Source of the DNA: Hortaea werneckii
Taxonomy: Eukaryota; Ascomycota; Dothideomycetes; Mycosphaerellales; Teratosphaeriaceae
Length of the DNA: 64,000 nt
NCBI GenBank assembly: GCA_037044905.1
Contig: JBAOKB010000177.1
Span: 310,001-374,000 of the forward strand
Direction: 5' to 3'
Part shown: positions 21,668 to 33,271 of the stretch, one piece after another
How the letters are laid out: each line of letters begins with the position of its first letter
Position numbering within the stretch: position 1 is the first letter of the stretch
The notes under the pieces: model-generated
Seen by the model: the letters and a program-made list of their open reading frames with translations, nothing else
What the model was told of the DNA's origin: nothing
Databases searched by the model: none
Position numbers and translations under genes: made by a program

Positions 21668-23593
21668 TTACTCTGAACGCTTGATAACGAAAATTCCGAC
21701 CTCGACGCCACGCTCCGGTTCCTGTCCGACAGGGTACTCCCTTTTCACAACACCGTCGAGCAGCTGCTGAACTAGCTCTGTAGGCGTGGCGGGTCTATCG
21801 ACATGCCCATTGCTGCTCTTTTTCTGCGCTTCCTGCGCATAGCGAGTCATAATGTCACGGATTCGAGGCTTTTCTTGCTTCGTCCACCAATCTTTCGCCC
21901 AGACATCTCGTGTGAGCAGCACCTCCTTCTTTCCCGAATACGTGAGTGAGAAAGTCGCTTTGCTGCCGTGGAATCGCTGAATCGACGTGCTTCTCTGAGT
22001 CAATAGTGCGCATAGTCGCGCGATCCGATGCTCCAACTGGTCATGCTCGAGCATGCGATCCACTGCAATCATGTGACCAAGACTTCGGCTCAGATCCAAC
22101 GACAGGCCATGAACGACACATATCCAACGGAGCAAGGGGTCAAGTATAGGTCCCAAATGCTCCTGCACAAAAGTCTGAGCACCAGTTTTGGTGGGATATA
22201 TAAATACGAGACTTCCATTGCTGGGAGAGATTTCGACCAATCGGTCTACCAGTATTGAAGGCCCGTTGGTATTGAACATATCCGAGAACTCGTTTGCGTT
22301 GGTTGGTGGAATGTATCGCTCCACGACGGCGAGATTGATCGATGACGGGGGCACAATAGGTCGTGGTGACCTCGGGAGAGATGAGAGATCATCTTGGTAA
22401 TCTGAAATTGGGACTGCACTGTCGAACACTTTCTGCGTGAAATAGTCATCACCTCCAATAGCTGGCCCAGGTGTGTTGGGAGGCGAAGTCGGCAAATCTG
22501 CTAGGTTGAAGCGACCTGGAATAGCATGGAATACGTTCACCCACACGGTAGGAGAAGTAGGGGTCGAGTTGTGTAGAGCACCGATTACAGTAGGGAAGAC
22601 GTGGCCTGTCGGTGATGGGCTCGGGAGGGCGTGCGACAATACTCGGAGCGGATTGGAAGGGATGGGCGCTGATTGCAGATTTTCGACTACTCCGCGTCAG
22701 CGAAGAACGGATCAGAAGAAAAGAGATCAGGACGTATACTCACACAATGACTGTATAGCGCCCTCGATCCATGATTCTTCCTCATCGTCAATCGCACTTT
22801 GCGCAAGCTCACGTGACAAGCTTCCCATGTCAGAAGCGCCTGAGCCGGATTGTGGACTTGCCAGAATAGCGCTAGGTCCGTCCTGATCCGTAGCGGGTAA
22901 GTCAAATGGGGCGGTTGATATCGTCGGCACGGAACCCCAGCTCACTGTGCCAGCGTCTGCCGGAGGCGTAAGGGTAGCAACATAGTGCTGCACGGGCGTG
23001 TTTGTTGCTCTGCCACCGATTCTCTGTGGCGGGGCATCGGATGAGTTCAATTTGCCCCCTCCAAGCCTAGCAAACATATCGGTGAGATCGGCATCTTCGG
23101 ATACCTGTCCAGGAGGCTCCTTCATATGTTCTCGGGGAGTGCCGTACGAAGTACCGTCTAAGTCCTGTTGGCATACTCTGTCGGGGTGTGGCGCTGCAAT
23201 GCCTAGTGCTTCAAAGGATGGCAGTCGCATACGCGGGCCCGCTTTTTGCTGAGCCTGCTCTGACTGCGCCGCGTGCACCGGCGACAGCGCACCTCCAACC
23301 ACCAGGTCCATGTCTACATGAGGGGAATCAGTCGCAGGCGGTGTCAGAATTGGCTCAGCCCGAATGTCACCGGGCAGAGTGGCTACAGGGTCCGCAAGCT
23401 CATGGAAAGGGCTCCGAGATGGCCATGAGGCTTTGGTTTGCGTGGAAGTCGAGAGAGTGCCCGCCAACGGAGAGCCCAGGGATGAGTCCGAGGATGCGAC
23501 AGTGCTGACTGGTGAAGGGAAGGCTCGCAAAAGCGCCGGATGGTGTCTGTTGTTGTGGGCGATGTGAGTAGGTCCCATCGGCGGGACGGCCAA
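21668..23593 (-). CDS. Conserved fungal protein of unknown function (622 aa)
   Basis: Exon 1 (23593-22744) and exon 2 (22686-21668) flank a 57-nt intron; the join reads IQSL/FENLQSAPIPSNPL. The first 280 residues are Pro/Ser/Ala-rich and look disordered. The second half looks folded and hydrophobic, with stretches such as TGHVFPTVIGALHNSTP, VWVNVFHAIPGRFNLADLP, GDDYFTQKVFDSAVPISDY, SLVFIYPTKTGAQTF and VWAKDWWTKQEKPRIRDI. It ends RGVEVGIFVIKRSE. I believe this type of protein is widely conserved in filamentous ascomycetes, but I know no function. There is no signal peptide or membrane segment. The gene is intact. Confidence 0.8.
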
Positions 23594-25106
23594 GGAGCGT
23601 GCGCGGGTCAGAGGGTCTTTGTCTCCGGTTAGTGTAGTACAGGCAGACTCATTGGCAGGCAGGCGCGGCGCAGGACAGTTGGTGACCAGTTATCACGCAA
23701 GGCAGGCAAGTACTGTGCAGCAGTAGAGAGAGACGAGAGCTAAGAATAATGTGTCGTCGGTAAGAACGAGGGTATGCGATGAATTGGGGCTAGTCACAAG
23801 CAAATGGAACAGGTGTAGGTAAGCAGGGCAATCAATTAAAATGCGGCATCGGCGGATGAGAATACCGCAGCAAGTGCACACTGGACCTTGCAGTGTTCCA
23901 CGAGAGTCGAGAACCTTTCTGAGCTCGGGTTCAAGACGACCGGAGCTCCTTCACGCCCAGAAGCTCATGCCTGTGGCATTTCCACGATAGCACGCATTGC
24001 TACCCTGCCCTAGGGAGCCACCGTCCATCGCATCCCAGACATGATACGGAGGTGATACGTTCTTAATCCAAAAGGCCGGAAAGTTTTTTTTCTGCTTCCG
24101 CGCTCGACAACAGCGAAACCGTTTGCCGCAGATGGAGGAGCCCTGGAGCAGTTCATCAAAGAAACTTTTCACCATGGTTGCGGCTCGGAGGGGTCCGGCG
24201 AGCACAGCCGCTGCAATCCGCTCCAGCCCAAACAGCAACCAAGCTGAGATACGATGCCACCTGCAATCTACACTCCTGTGACCAGATATGCCCGTGCGCA
24301 CATATGAATATCTCCATCTCCATCCTCCATCCTCTCTAACCAAGCGATAGGGATCACTACTGCTGTATGTCCCTCAGCTTTTTACCAACAAGCCGTGCAG
24401 TTGCGATGCAGGCGGGAAACAGGCTAAAACCACCGCCCAAGGCACGCTTGGGTGCTTGGGCGACAGGTCAAACTAGCCCGAGGTGAAGGTGACAAACCCC
24501 GACGCGTCGAAACGCGACCGTCGGATCCATGCGATTAGCCGAGTGTCTCAAAACGGCCTCCTACATAACGCACTCGGCAGCATGCAAGATGCCTGCAAGT
24601 CAGCAGCCGATTGCTGATGCTCTGTCTGTCGCCGATGCAAAGTCCACCTCACGCCACCGACTGATGGAAATGAGTGGAAGAATCTCAACACCGTCTGTCG
24701 CGAGACCAGGGGACAATTAACGCCGCATACCTTATGCAGATGTTTGCCTTATCACAAGCAGGCGCAGGACGCTTGTGAAAACCGAATTGTGCCAAGAAGA
24801 CACAGCAGTATAAAAAATCGGCACTCGCGTGTTGGACCAACTGGTTTCACGGCCATGGAGAGACCGAACTCAATTCGCGTTACAGTATGAAAGAAGCGGC
24901 GGCATTGAGCATTTCGAATTCCATCAACGTCAGAGACCATGTGGAGAGTTGCAGCACAATTAGAAGTAAGTATTCTGCTAAAAACAAGCCTTATAGCCAA
25001 AAAGGATCTGCCAATTGCTTCGCATAGTGAAGGTATCAAAAATACGGTAGACATCGGAGAAGCCGACCAAAAAGTGACAGCTCCGTCACCAGGGTCGTTC
25101 CGCATT
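23594..25106. other. Intergenic between ZIP transporter 3' end and the 622-aa gene
   Basis: About 1.5 kb. It includes the promoter of the 622-aa gene. ORFs at 23951-24343 and 24529-24720 are short and unrecognised. Confidence 0.45.
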
Positions 25107-26401
25107 CTATGCCCATTTGCCTGGAAAGGAGATGTCAGCAAAAGTTCCACACCGAATTTGTCGCATAAGCCATTCTTCTTACCGAGAAGAGCCATCAGGC
25201 CGGCACCAAGCAGTACCGATATGATCATGAATGTAAGCTGCCGATCATCATGAGTTCGATCAGGGTTGAACAAAAGTCTCTTGCGAGCAGTTCGACGAAG
25301 CCGGTGAACAACAGGATGCCGGCCGAAACAGCGTCAAGGACACCGCTCACAATGTTCGCTGTGTTGCTTGCGGGGTTGTACGTGTGTCTTACGCCAAGGC
25401 CGATAGCGATTGCGATCGGTGTGGTTAGGCCGTAGATCGTGCACAGCATCCACGGCATCCATCTTAGCCTTTTGGAAAGCCGATCGCGGAAAGACGAGCC
25501 CAATGCCCAATCCCTCGAATGTCTGGTGGAATACAATCACCGGGTACAAGGTCGCAAATTCGTCGCCAGCAGTCCCAAGGGTGAGCCCAATGATCACACT
25601 GTGGAAGATGACTCCGAATTCTAGGATGAGGAATGCCGCGATCTGCTGCTTGAACGAGGTCTCCGCAGCTTGCTCCTTCTCGGTGGTGATGCTCGCGGTC
25701 TCGATATCATCATGCTTCTTGTTCTCTGGCCCCGTGCCGTCTTGATCGGCGGAGTGCAAGAATTGGTGTGACTGATGGTGGTCTGCCAGTCCTGACGGGC
25801 GATGAGCCATTTGGTAAGATAGCATGCCAGCGTCTGCCGATGCGTTTTTCAGACCGCCCGCCCGCTCTCCACCCGTAGAGCCATGCATAAAGCCATACTT
25901 CTTCTCAACGTAGCGTTCCGCGGCGAAGTCCAACAGGAAAACGAACATGGCTGATGCCATGCGATCGCTGGCGGCCACGCATATCCGGCCCATCCTCCGG
26001 TCATACCAACGCACGTGTTCGATCCGATCTCTTCATACGATGGTTGCAGGAGACTAGAACGCGTCAGCTCTTGTTCGGAATCGCTCCCCTAAAAACTTAC
26101 TGGATGAAGGCCGTCGCTATGATCACACCGGAGCCGAAGTAACGGGCGAACAGGTAGACGTAAAGCGGGACCTTGAGCCTCGGCGCCCTGGTCGCTACGA
26201 CAGGGAAGAACGTCAAGGCCGTTGACACGACAAGGACGACGAAGATCGCCGATACGCGTGCACCAAGCTGTCCATTGTATTCATTCTCCCTTTGTTCAAG
26301 TAGCATATGATGTCCCGTGGGTCTGCAGTGTCAAGGTTGACGCTTGTTGGGTCCTGCAAGTATTGAATGCCAGAGCTGGCAGCGTCTTGAGATATGCTCA
26401 T
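25107..26401 (-). CDS. ZIP family plasma-membrane zinc transporter (Zrt1/2-like); five frame breaks
   Basis: The gene can be traced as exons 26401-26101, 26053-25183 and 25120-25107, with introns of 47 and 62 nt. The last exon is only 14 nt and encodes the terminal GKWA. Family features are present: VSAIFVVLVVSTALTFFP and YLFARYFGSGVIIATAF as early membrane segments, a His-rich loop (DHHQSHQFLH), the zinc-site helices EFGVIFHSVIIGLTLG and FHQTFEGLGIG, then GLTTPIAIAIGLG. The frame breaks at about 26295, 25961, 25499-25501, 25470-25473 and 25272-25275. Each is repaired by one added base, usually in a homopolymer, giving 396 aa. Zn2+ uptake is inferred from family. Either the sequence has errors or this copy is a recent pseudogene. 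Confidence 0.82.
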
Positions 26402-27542
26402 GGTTGTCGGCTAATGTAAGGAAGCGGAGGCGAACAGGTGTTCTGTGTTGCAGCGTCCCACGTGGATACTACAACGAACACCCTTCTCAATGGGCACAAG
26501 CAAAGCTTTTATGGTCCTTCTTGGTCCCGCCTTAGCGTTCTTGGATACCCTAGGCGAAGCAAATCTTTGCTCTCTCACCTTGCCCATCAGGGTTCATCTT
26601 GACCATCAAGGTAGGTGAGCTAGTGAACTTTTCGCGGTGGAATCCAGCCGTGCCGTGGCCGGACCTTCCAATGAAACGGAATCCTGCGCTTTAGTTGAGA
26701 CCGATGGCGTCGTTGAATAGTCGAACTCATTGCCGCGTGATCCGGGAAACACTGATGGAGGTGGGTCACCTGTTTGCTGAACAATTTTTGTATGGTTCCA
26801 GAAGACTAAAAGGGCTACACTGCTTGTGAAGCACCACCATGGTACTGCAGCTCGGATGATAGGCCCGAACGCAAAATTCAACTGACAAGGCGGAAATAAA
26901 GGTGGTAGAGGAAAGTCGTAGCGACAGCAAAGCTCCTGATCAGTACACCAGGCGTGTCAGGTAAAGACTAGCATGAAGTTCGAAGGAAGCTTTTGACATC
27001 CACGATACTCCCGTGATATGCCGCCGCCTCTGTAAAGAACGACAACTAAGAGCCCAACGTCTTTCAGGGCCTTGATGGTCAGCTCAGTGTCGTCGTGGCA
27101 AGACAAGAGGCAGCCATCCTAGCTTGGTATGCGGTCAACCTGTTCAAGGAATTTAATTACCAATGCAGCAAATGCAAAGCAAAGGCTGCATGACTGAATG
27201 CTGCAACTGAGAATGCGTTCACTAAATTCCTGCTCTAAAGTCTTCCAGTGTTGTCTCGGTTGGTAGTAGGGCCGAAAACGTGGCGAGACGACACTATGTC
27301 TGTCCCGCCAAAAGGGTTATAGCGGGGTGATAGGTATAGAGACCTTTGTCGCTTCTGCAAAGCGACGATGACCGCCGTGACAAAAGTCATCTGAACCAGG
27401 AAATCCCGTTGGCTGCAAACACATGTGTAGTTGCCGAGATGTAGCGCTAAAATGAAATTTTGGATATCCTCGTCTATATGCAATTTAAAATGGAGATCTG
27501 CCGTATTCTTTTTCATTGAGAGTCGTCTGTGCATGTCTACAT
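26402..27542. other. Intergenic upstream of the ZIP transporter
   Basis: A 91-codon minus-strand ORF (26606-26881) with one hydrophobic stretch is the only candidate; no conservation was recognised, so it is not called. Confidence 0.45.
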
Positions 27543-29471
27543 CTATAAATCATCTAACATGTCGCCGTCAATTCGCCGCCTCCTTGCTCCCTGTTGTAAA
27601 TCCCCTCCATGACTGTCCATGCCGAACCTCAACGCCAACAATGCCATCGCTATGCTATCATAAATCCATAACTCCAAGGCCTTATTGAGCAAACTAGGCT
27701 CCATGCTCATCGCTCGTGCCACACTTCCAAACCCCTGCCATCTGGCGGTGCTAACAAACCCTCCCTCGCCTCGTAATTCGGTCTGGCCGTGGGCACATTC
27801 TCGTAGATCGCACTCATTGGCCTTTGGAGGTCGGTTGCGGCTGCTGTGCATTGAATTCCGAACTTTTCTCACAGGACTGTGGCTTGCCGATCGTAGCTCG
27901 GCACTGTAGCGCAGCGTTTCGGTGGAGCCGCGATTGGAAGGGAATAGAGTCGGTCCCGGTGCGAGCAGCGGCTCGCTTGAATTCGAAGCTCGTATGTTTG
28001 GGCTTGGAGGAGCTGAGGGCATTTCGACTGCGCCATCTCTCGGCTCGGGGACGAGAAGGGCGGTGGAAGGGTCGGGTGATCGCTCTGGTGAAGTCTGCCG
28101 GCTTGAGATTTGCTTGACTTCTTGGTAGGAATGGGAGTGGTCTTTGCCTGACGTTTTGGGATCGTACAGCCAGGCTACCTCAGGGAAAACGCGCTGACTG
28201 TTGCTTCTGCTGGGAGATCGGAGCCCCTTCGCATTTTGTTTTGCTTTCGCCGCCGGAGGCAAAACAGTGCGATCAGGAGAACCAAGACAACGCCTGCTGC
28301 TGCTCCGGTCGCTATGCCGGCTATGGGGCCGTCTTGGAGCTTCTCTTTGAGCTTGAAGGAGGGCCCGCACCAGCAGTCTCTGCTGCTTTTGCCGAACCAC
28401 TTAGGGAAGTAGTCTGACTAGCAACTGTGCGAAGTGTGGACGAAGTCGAAGCCGTTGTTGAGAAGGATGTCTGCGCTGTGGATGTCGGTGCTGTGCTGCG
28501 CGAGAATGTGGTGGATGTCGTTGGATCTGATGAAGTATTTGACGATGACGGCTCCACTGTCTGGCTGGTGCTGGGCGTGGATGTGCTGGTGCTGGCGCGG
28601 ATGACCTATCGGAGGTCGTTGTGGCATCTGATGTGGAGCTATCAACTACATCTGTGGCACTCGCCTTTGCAAAGCTGGATATGGCTTCATTGAAAACCGA
28701 GAGCGCATTGTTTGACGCGGTTGATTCTGCACTCGACATTGTCGCACTCTGTTGACGCTCGGTAACCTCACCAGCAGTTGGCAACAAGCCAGGAAAGGAT
28801 CCGTTACCAATTGAATCGATCCCGGTGACGATTGCTGTTGGACTAGTGCCTTGCTGCAACGAGGTTCTGGTTGGGCCTAACTGTGAACAAAAGCCAGTGC
28901 TGAGTGTGTTCGTAGAATTTGGGTATTTGACGTATTGCTGTGATCTTACAGGCTCAGAGTTGCTCTTTTTCAATGAAGTTGTATCCGTGCCGGTGTATAC
29001 ACAAGCTCCTGTAGTTTTGAAGACACTACCACTCAAGGTCGCTGCGGTCGAGGCTGAGAGTAAAGCTTCAGGCGGCCGGGAAAGCCCGTTGGTCAAAAGG
29101 CTTGCTTTGGGTTGGTATGTATTCAATACATTTGCAGCCGGATGAACGGTCGTATTTGTTTGTAAATGAGATTCCGCAGGATTCACGTTTAACGATACAG
29201 CAGAAGATTCTTCGTTTGCTTGCTGTCCATGCGTGGTTTGTATAGCCGTTGTGAGGCCAACGTTAGCAAAAGTAAAGTTGCTCGATTGCGGAGCTTGAAT
29301 CCCTGTCAGCCAATCTCTGGCCCGCTTTCGGTCCCGTCTCTGGGGCCCAAGGAACTTGCAGTTAGGGCCAAAGAACTTACGTTGATTGTGACTGATAGCT
29401 GTAGAAACGACGTGAGCAGGTCGAAGGGAGTACAAATATGCGAACAGAAGCAGCTGGCGATTGAAGCGCAT
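27543..29471 (-). CDS. Ser/Thr-rich single-pass membrane protein; three frame breaks
   Basis: Exon 1 (29471-29381) encodes a signal peptide (MRFNRQLLLFAYLYSLRPAHVVS). A 78-nt intron follows (29303-29380). The ectodomain is long and Ser/Thr-rich, with an STSTSTPSTS-type stalk likely to be O-glycosylated. A membrane helix (IAGIATGAAAGVVLVLLIAL then CLRRRK) precedes a basic, Pro/Ser-rich cytoplasmic tail. The frame breaks near 28595-28598, 28361-28366 and 28183-28188. One added base at each gives one reading frame of about 617 aa. The layout resembles fungal wall-stress sensors or mucin-like proteins, but no WSC or other named domain was seen. The exact C-terminal end is uncertain. Confidence 0.65.
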
Positions 29472-31260
29472 GGCAATAAGATTGTGGGAGGCAATGCGAT
29501 GTCGATCAATCTCTGAAATTAGCGGATGTGGCGCACCATGCGACCAGGTTCAAAGCAGGCTACAAGTCAGAACCGATGATGATGTCAAATAAACGAGCGA
29601 AAGGACGAAGCGCAAGAGAGGATGGCAAGTGTGAAAAGAACCATCGTGCTTTGCCATTCCGGTCACGTCCTCTTCATTGTTCTCTGCCTCATCGTTCTGA
29701 CAGATACCAACACTGCCAGCGACCTTCGAATAGGCACGTTGCTGCGCATGCGAGAAAGACCTATACTTGTGCTCAATCGCGTGGACAGACAGTCAGCGCC
29801 ACGTTTCAGGCGCCCAGATAACAGCGGCCCGCAATCCTGCTTGCTAAGATTGGATGTCTTTGACGCTGACAGGCGAGGCGCAGGCGCAAGCCGGCCAGCG
29901 GCTGTGAAGGATTACTGTGTTGTGGAGTTGCGGCCAGCATGGGTTTTGCAGCGGCTACGCAGTGGATCATGCACCCGAGAGCTTTGCAGCTGCTGTAATT
30001 GCCAGATGCTTACCTATGTAGCCGACTAGATGTTGTTGGTGAACATGGCGATGGATGTATCGGATTTCGCCTTCAGAATGTCTACATAGTAAGTAAGAAC
30101 ACACATCAGTGCGAACCATATTCTGCTGTCGATTGCCTCAGTCTAGCTTTGCTCTAGCCCGTGGACGATTGTCCGTCAACGCGCTCTTGTACATAAGTGT
30201 TAGAGTGTAGGTAGCGAACACAATACTAGCCAGTGATCATCATGATTGATACCGATCAATTCTTGCTGGTGCAGTCAAATTCACAATTGCCAGGCTAAGA
30301 TTTTATGGAATCCGGAATTATCTTTCCCTGCTGCTCATGAGTGCAAGATGCGTGCTTCACGAGGGCCAACGACAATCACCCAGCCGGCCTCCATGTTTGT
30401 ACAGTCCTCGAGTATCGAGATACTGGAACATGGACACTGGTTGTCTGAACTTTCATCTGGAGTTGGAGTCCTGGAGGTGTAGAATATAGGAGGTATATTC
30501 CTACCGCCTACGCGTCGGGAAAAGGCGCCCCCGAGACCCGAATAACCTCGGCTTGCCAGGTCTCTCACATGGCACGCCGTTAACACGGAGGAGGTGTTGG
30601 CGCCACTTCTGCTGAGAGTTTTGCCATTACCGAAGCCGAAGCCATCTGTACAATTCATGGTTCGGCGTCTGGCGTGTGCACGTTCATGATCCCCAAGTCT
30701 CCATTCTTCAGAAACGGGAATCAGCGCGCCAAAGAACCCACTTGTACCAAGGTACCCCGCTGGCGATCTGACCGTGCGAGACACGTTACCGCATGGTTGG
30801 AATCAGCAGTTCCTGAACGTCGTGTGATACGTACCGCCCAGGCTGCCACATTTTGTAATAACTTTGCTGGCTACGGTTAGGCATTGCACGCACGTTGCCG
30901 TAAACCTTGCCTTGCCTCGGTGACTTCGGTGATTTGGCGGCAGGTGAAGATCGCGTCACTTGTCCGTGTCTGTGGAAGGCTCAATGGAGCTCCCGTACGC
31001 GGCACTACTACTTAGGTAGGTCATCGGCTGCCATCCTTCGTGGATTGCAAGGTCATTTGTGCTCCGAGATCTTTACCACACAGAGGAAGTATACAGGACG
31101 CGATTACCACTTACCCTCACCATCTTCAGCTGCTCACCGCCAGGCACCAGGCGTTCACATTGCACACAACATCATTCAAGGATCGCAACATTCAACACAC
31201 GGTAGTCGCGCTTCTACCAGTCCATTCAAATCTTGCAAACACCACACCTAGACCGACACC
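29472..31260. other. Intergenic, divergent between the Ser/Thr-rich and SDR genes
   Basis: About 1.8 kb. ORFs at 29622-30029 (plus) and 30335-30784 (minus) are unrecognised and not called. Given the frame breaks elsewhere, a fragmented small gene cannot be excluded. Confidence 0.4.
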
Positions 31261-32327
31261 ATGGCCTCTCTTATACGCAACGTCGCCCTCAATCCTTTCG
31301 TCACGGCACCCTTGTTCGCCATTCTGGCGCTGGGTCCAGACCAAGTCCGCGAGCCTCTACTGCAGCAATTGCGCCAACATCTGTCTGCCGACACCATAAG
31401 CAAGGCCGTCAGTACCTGAAGTGGCTCTCAGTGCTCGGCGGAGCACGTTACGCACACCAATTCTTCAACGAACTCGCGCAGAACAACTTCCGTTTCTCAT
31501 CCGAAAAGCACCGATACAACTGGCCACGCGAGATCGCAGTCATCACTGGTGCTGCAGGCGGATTCGGTAGCTTGATGGCCAAGAGTCTGGCAGAGAAGGG
31601 CGTCACGATCATTGCGGTAGATATTCAGGAGAATATGCCAAAGGATATGCAGGCGAATCCGAAGATTCATTACTACAAGACGGATATCACAGACAAAGCA
31701 GCTGTAGATGCTATGGCTGCAGATGTCAAGGCTCGATATGGCGACCCCAGCATACTGATCAACAATGCGGGCGTCGCTTTCAACCACCACATCACCAACG
31801 CGACGGAGAGCAGCGTCAAGACTATATTTGGGGTGAACGTCATGTCACACTACTTCACATGCCAGGCCTTCATGCCTGCTATGGTAGCCAACAAGAAGGG
31901 ACACATTGTCACGGTTGCCTCAATGGCATCCTTTGTCTCGCCACCGTCGATGGTCAGCTACTGCAACACCAAAGCCGCGGCCTTGTCGTTCCATGACGGC
32001 CTTCGCAGCGAGGCACGGGTCATTCACGACTGTCCCGAACTGCTCTTCACAGTTGTGCACCCGAACTTCGCATCGACTGGCATGGTAGCAGAATACGAGG
32101 ATCGGCTGAAGAAGGCGGGCCTTGTCCTTATGAAGCCTCATGAAGTTAGCGATGCGATCGTCAAACAGATCTTGAGCTGCAGAGGTCGGCAGCTGTTACT
32201 GCCGGACAATGTTGGCAACACTCTTGGTAGCCTCTTTAGAGCTGTGCCCAGCTGGCTATGCCAACCATTTCTGATGCTAGCAGAGAAGGGCATGAAAGCT
32301 GATGTTCAACAGGCTGCAAGGTCTTAG
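31261..32327 (+). CDS. Short-chain dehydrogenase/reductase (retinol / 17-beta-HSD-like); one frame break
   Basis: The Met at 31261 starts a hydrophobic N-terminus (NPFVTAPLFAILALGP) that could anchor the protein in a membrane. The SDR core has the cofactor motif TGAAGGFG, the structural motif NNAGVAF, the catalytic YxxxK as YCNTK and the preceding Ser in VASMASF. The first 50 codons end at a stop because of a frame break at 31415-31416. Adding one C to ACCTG joins KAVST to LKWLSVLGG and gives 355 aa. It resembles ER or lipid-droplet SDRs such as 17-beta-HSD 11/13 and retinol dehydrogenase 10. The substrate is unknown. Confidence 0.82.
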
Positions 32328-32408
32328 GTGGGGCTTGGGCTTAGTCGATTGTTGGCGAGACAATGGCCATGGTTGATGTGGTCACCTGGAAATTCTGCTG
32401 CAGACTCG

Positions 32409-32875
32409 ATGGCTACGCCTGGCGCTCGTCTGAAGTGGAACGACCAAGAGCCCGCTGTGGAGGACCAGGACGAGGAAGAGAGCCCGTGTGGATCGTTCTA
32501 GCAGGGCATCGCGTACTCTTTTGGTATCGTCCTCTCTTCACCCATCGCAAGAAGTACTTCTTGGCTACAAACACATCGACGAGATATCAATTACCTTCCA
32601 CCACAGACAGGCGAAGGCGGAAAGACCAAACTCGGAAACCGTTTTGTTCACGAGCATACGGTCCTGATGCCAGCCCTGCAAGAAGGGGAAGCATTGTCAA
32701 GTTTGCGGATGATCCGGTCAGTGCTCGCCACAGACCAAGAGATAGTCTTGCCGGGTTGGAAGATGTGTCGTCGGGTGACGAGACGTCGACGCCATCAAGC
32801 GGCGATACAAGCCCGCATGGTGCGCGAAACGGGGCCAGATCACCGGAGGAGGTGGATAAAGAACGCGATTCCTAA
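32409..32875 (+). CDS. Possible small protein of about 155 aa, broken by three frameshifts
   Basis: Coding-like segments follow each other in different frames on the plus strand: MATPGARLKWNDQEP, then VDRSSRASRT, then FGIVLSSPIARSTSWL to GEGGKTKLGNRFVHEHTV, then SPARRGSIVKFADDP to the acidic SSGDETSTPSSGDTSPHG tail. One base removed near 32483 and one added near 32522 and 32662 would make a single frame ending at the TAA at 32873-32875. The composition is Ser/Arg/Glu-rich and probably disordered. No family was recognised. It could also be two unrelated short ORFs. Confidence 0.35.
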
Positions 32876-33271
32876 GAGAGAGTGATTCGAGCGAGCGAAA
32901 AGTGTGTTCCAGCTATCAAATAGTGGTTGTCTCTTGGGCTGCTGTATGGAGCACTGATGTCTTATTTTGTCAGCAAAACGAAACGTCACTAGATAATTCT
33001 GTAGCTATTGTTGCAGTCGAATCCCTTCATTAAGCTGACTTCAACTACATACCTTGAGAACTCAAATGACGGTCATGCTAGAGACATCTAGTGCAGTCTT
33101 ATAGATATCCAGATGCTCTAATAATCTATCAAGCACAGTACATTATTGATTCTCTCAAGCTCCCTACGGCGAGCTTCTAACCCAGATTAGCGCGAGATCT
33201 CTGCGGACCAATGAGAGGACCGTCGCACTTAACCCATCAAGCAAACCTGCCAATACCAGAAGGCAGCCATC
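32876..33271. other. Intergenic upstream of MTG2
   Basis: AT-rich, about 400 bases. No gene was seen; probable MTG2 promoter. Confidence 0.5.

Noticed and set aside
17091..29471. Secondary-metabolite gene cluster (GST-like, CmcJ-like, transporter nearby)
   Set aside because: No backbone synthase (PKS, NRPS, terpene cyclase) is present, and the neighbours are housekeeping genes.
29622..30029. 135-codon plus-strand ORF with a hydrophobic N-terminus
   Set aside because: One hydrophobic stretch, but the rest is random-looking and Arg-rich; no splice context or family.
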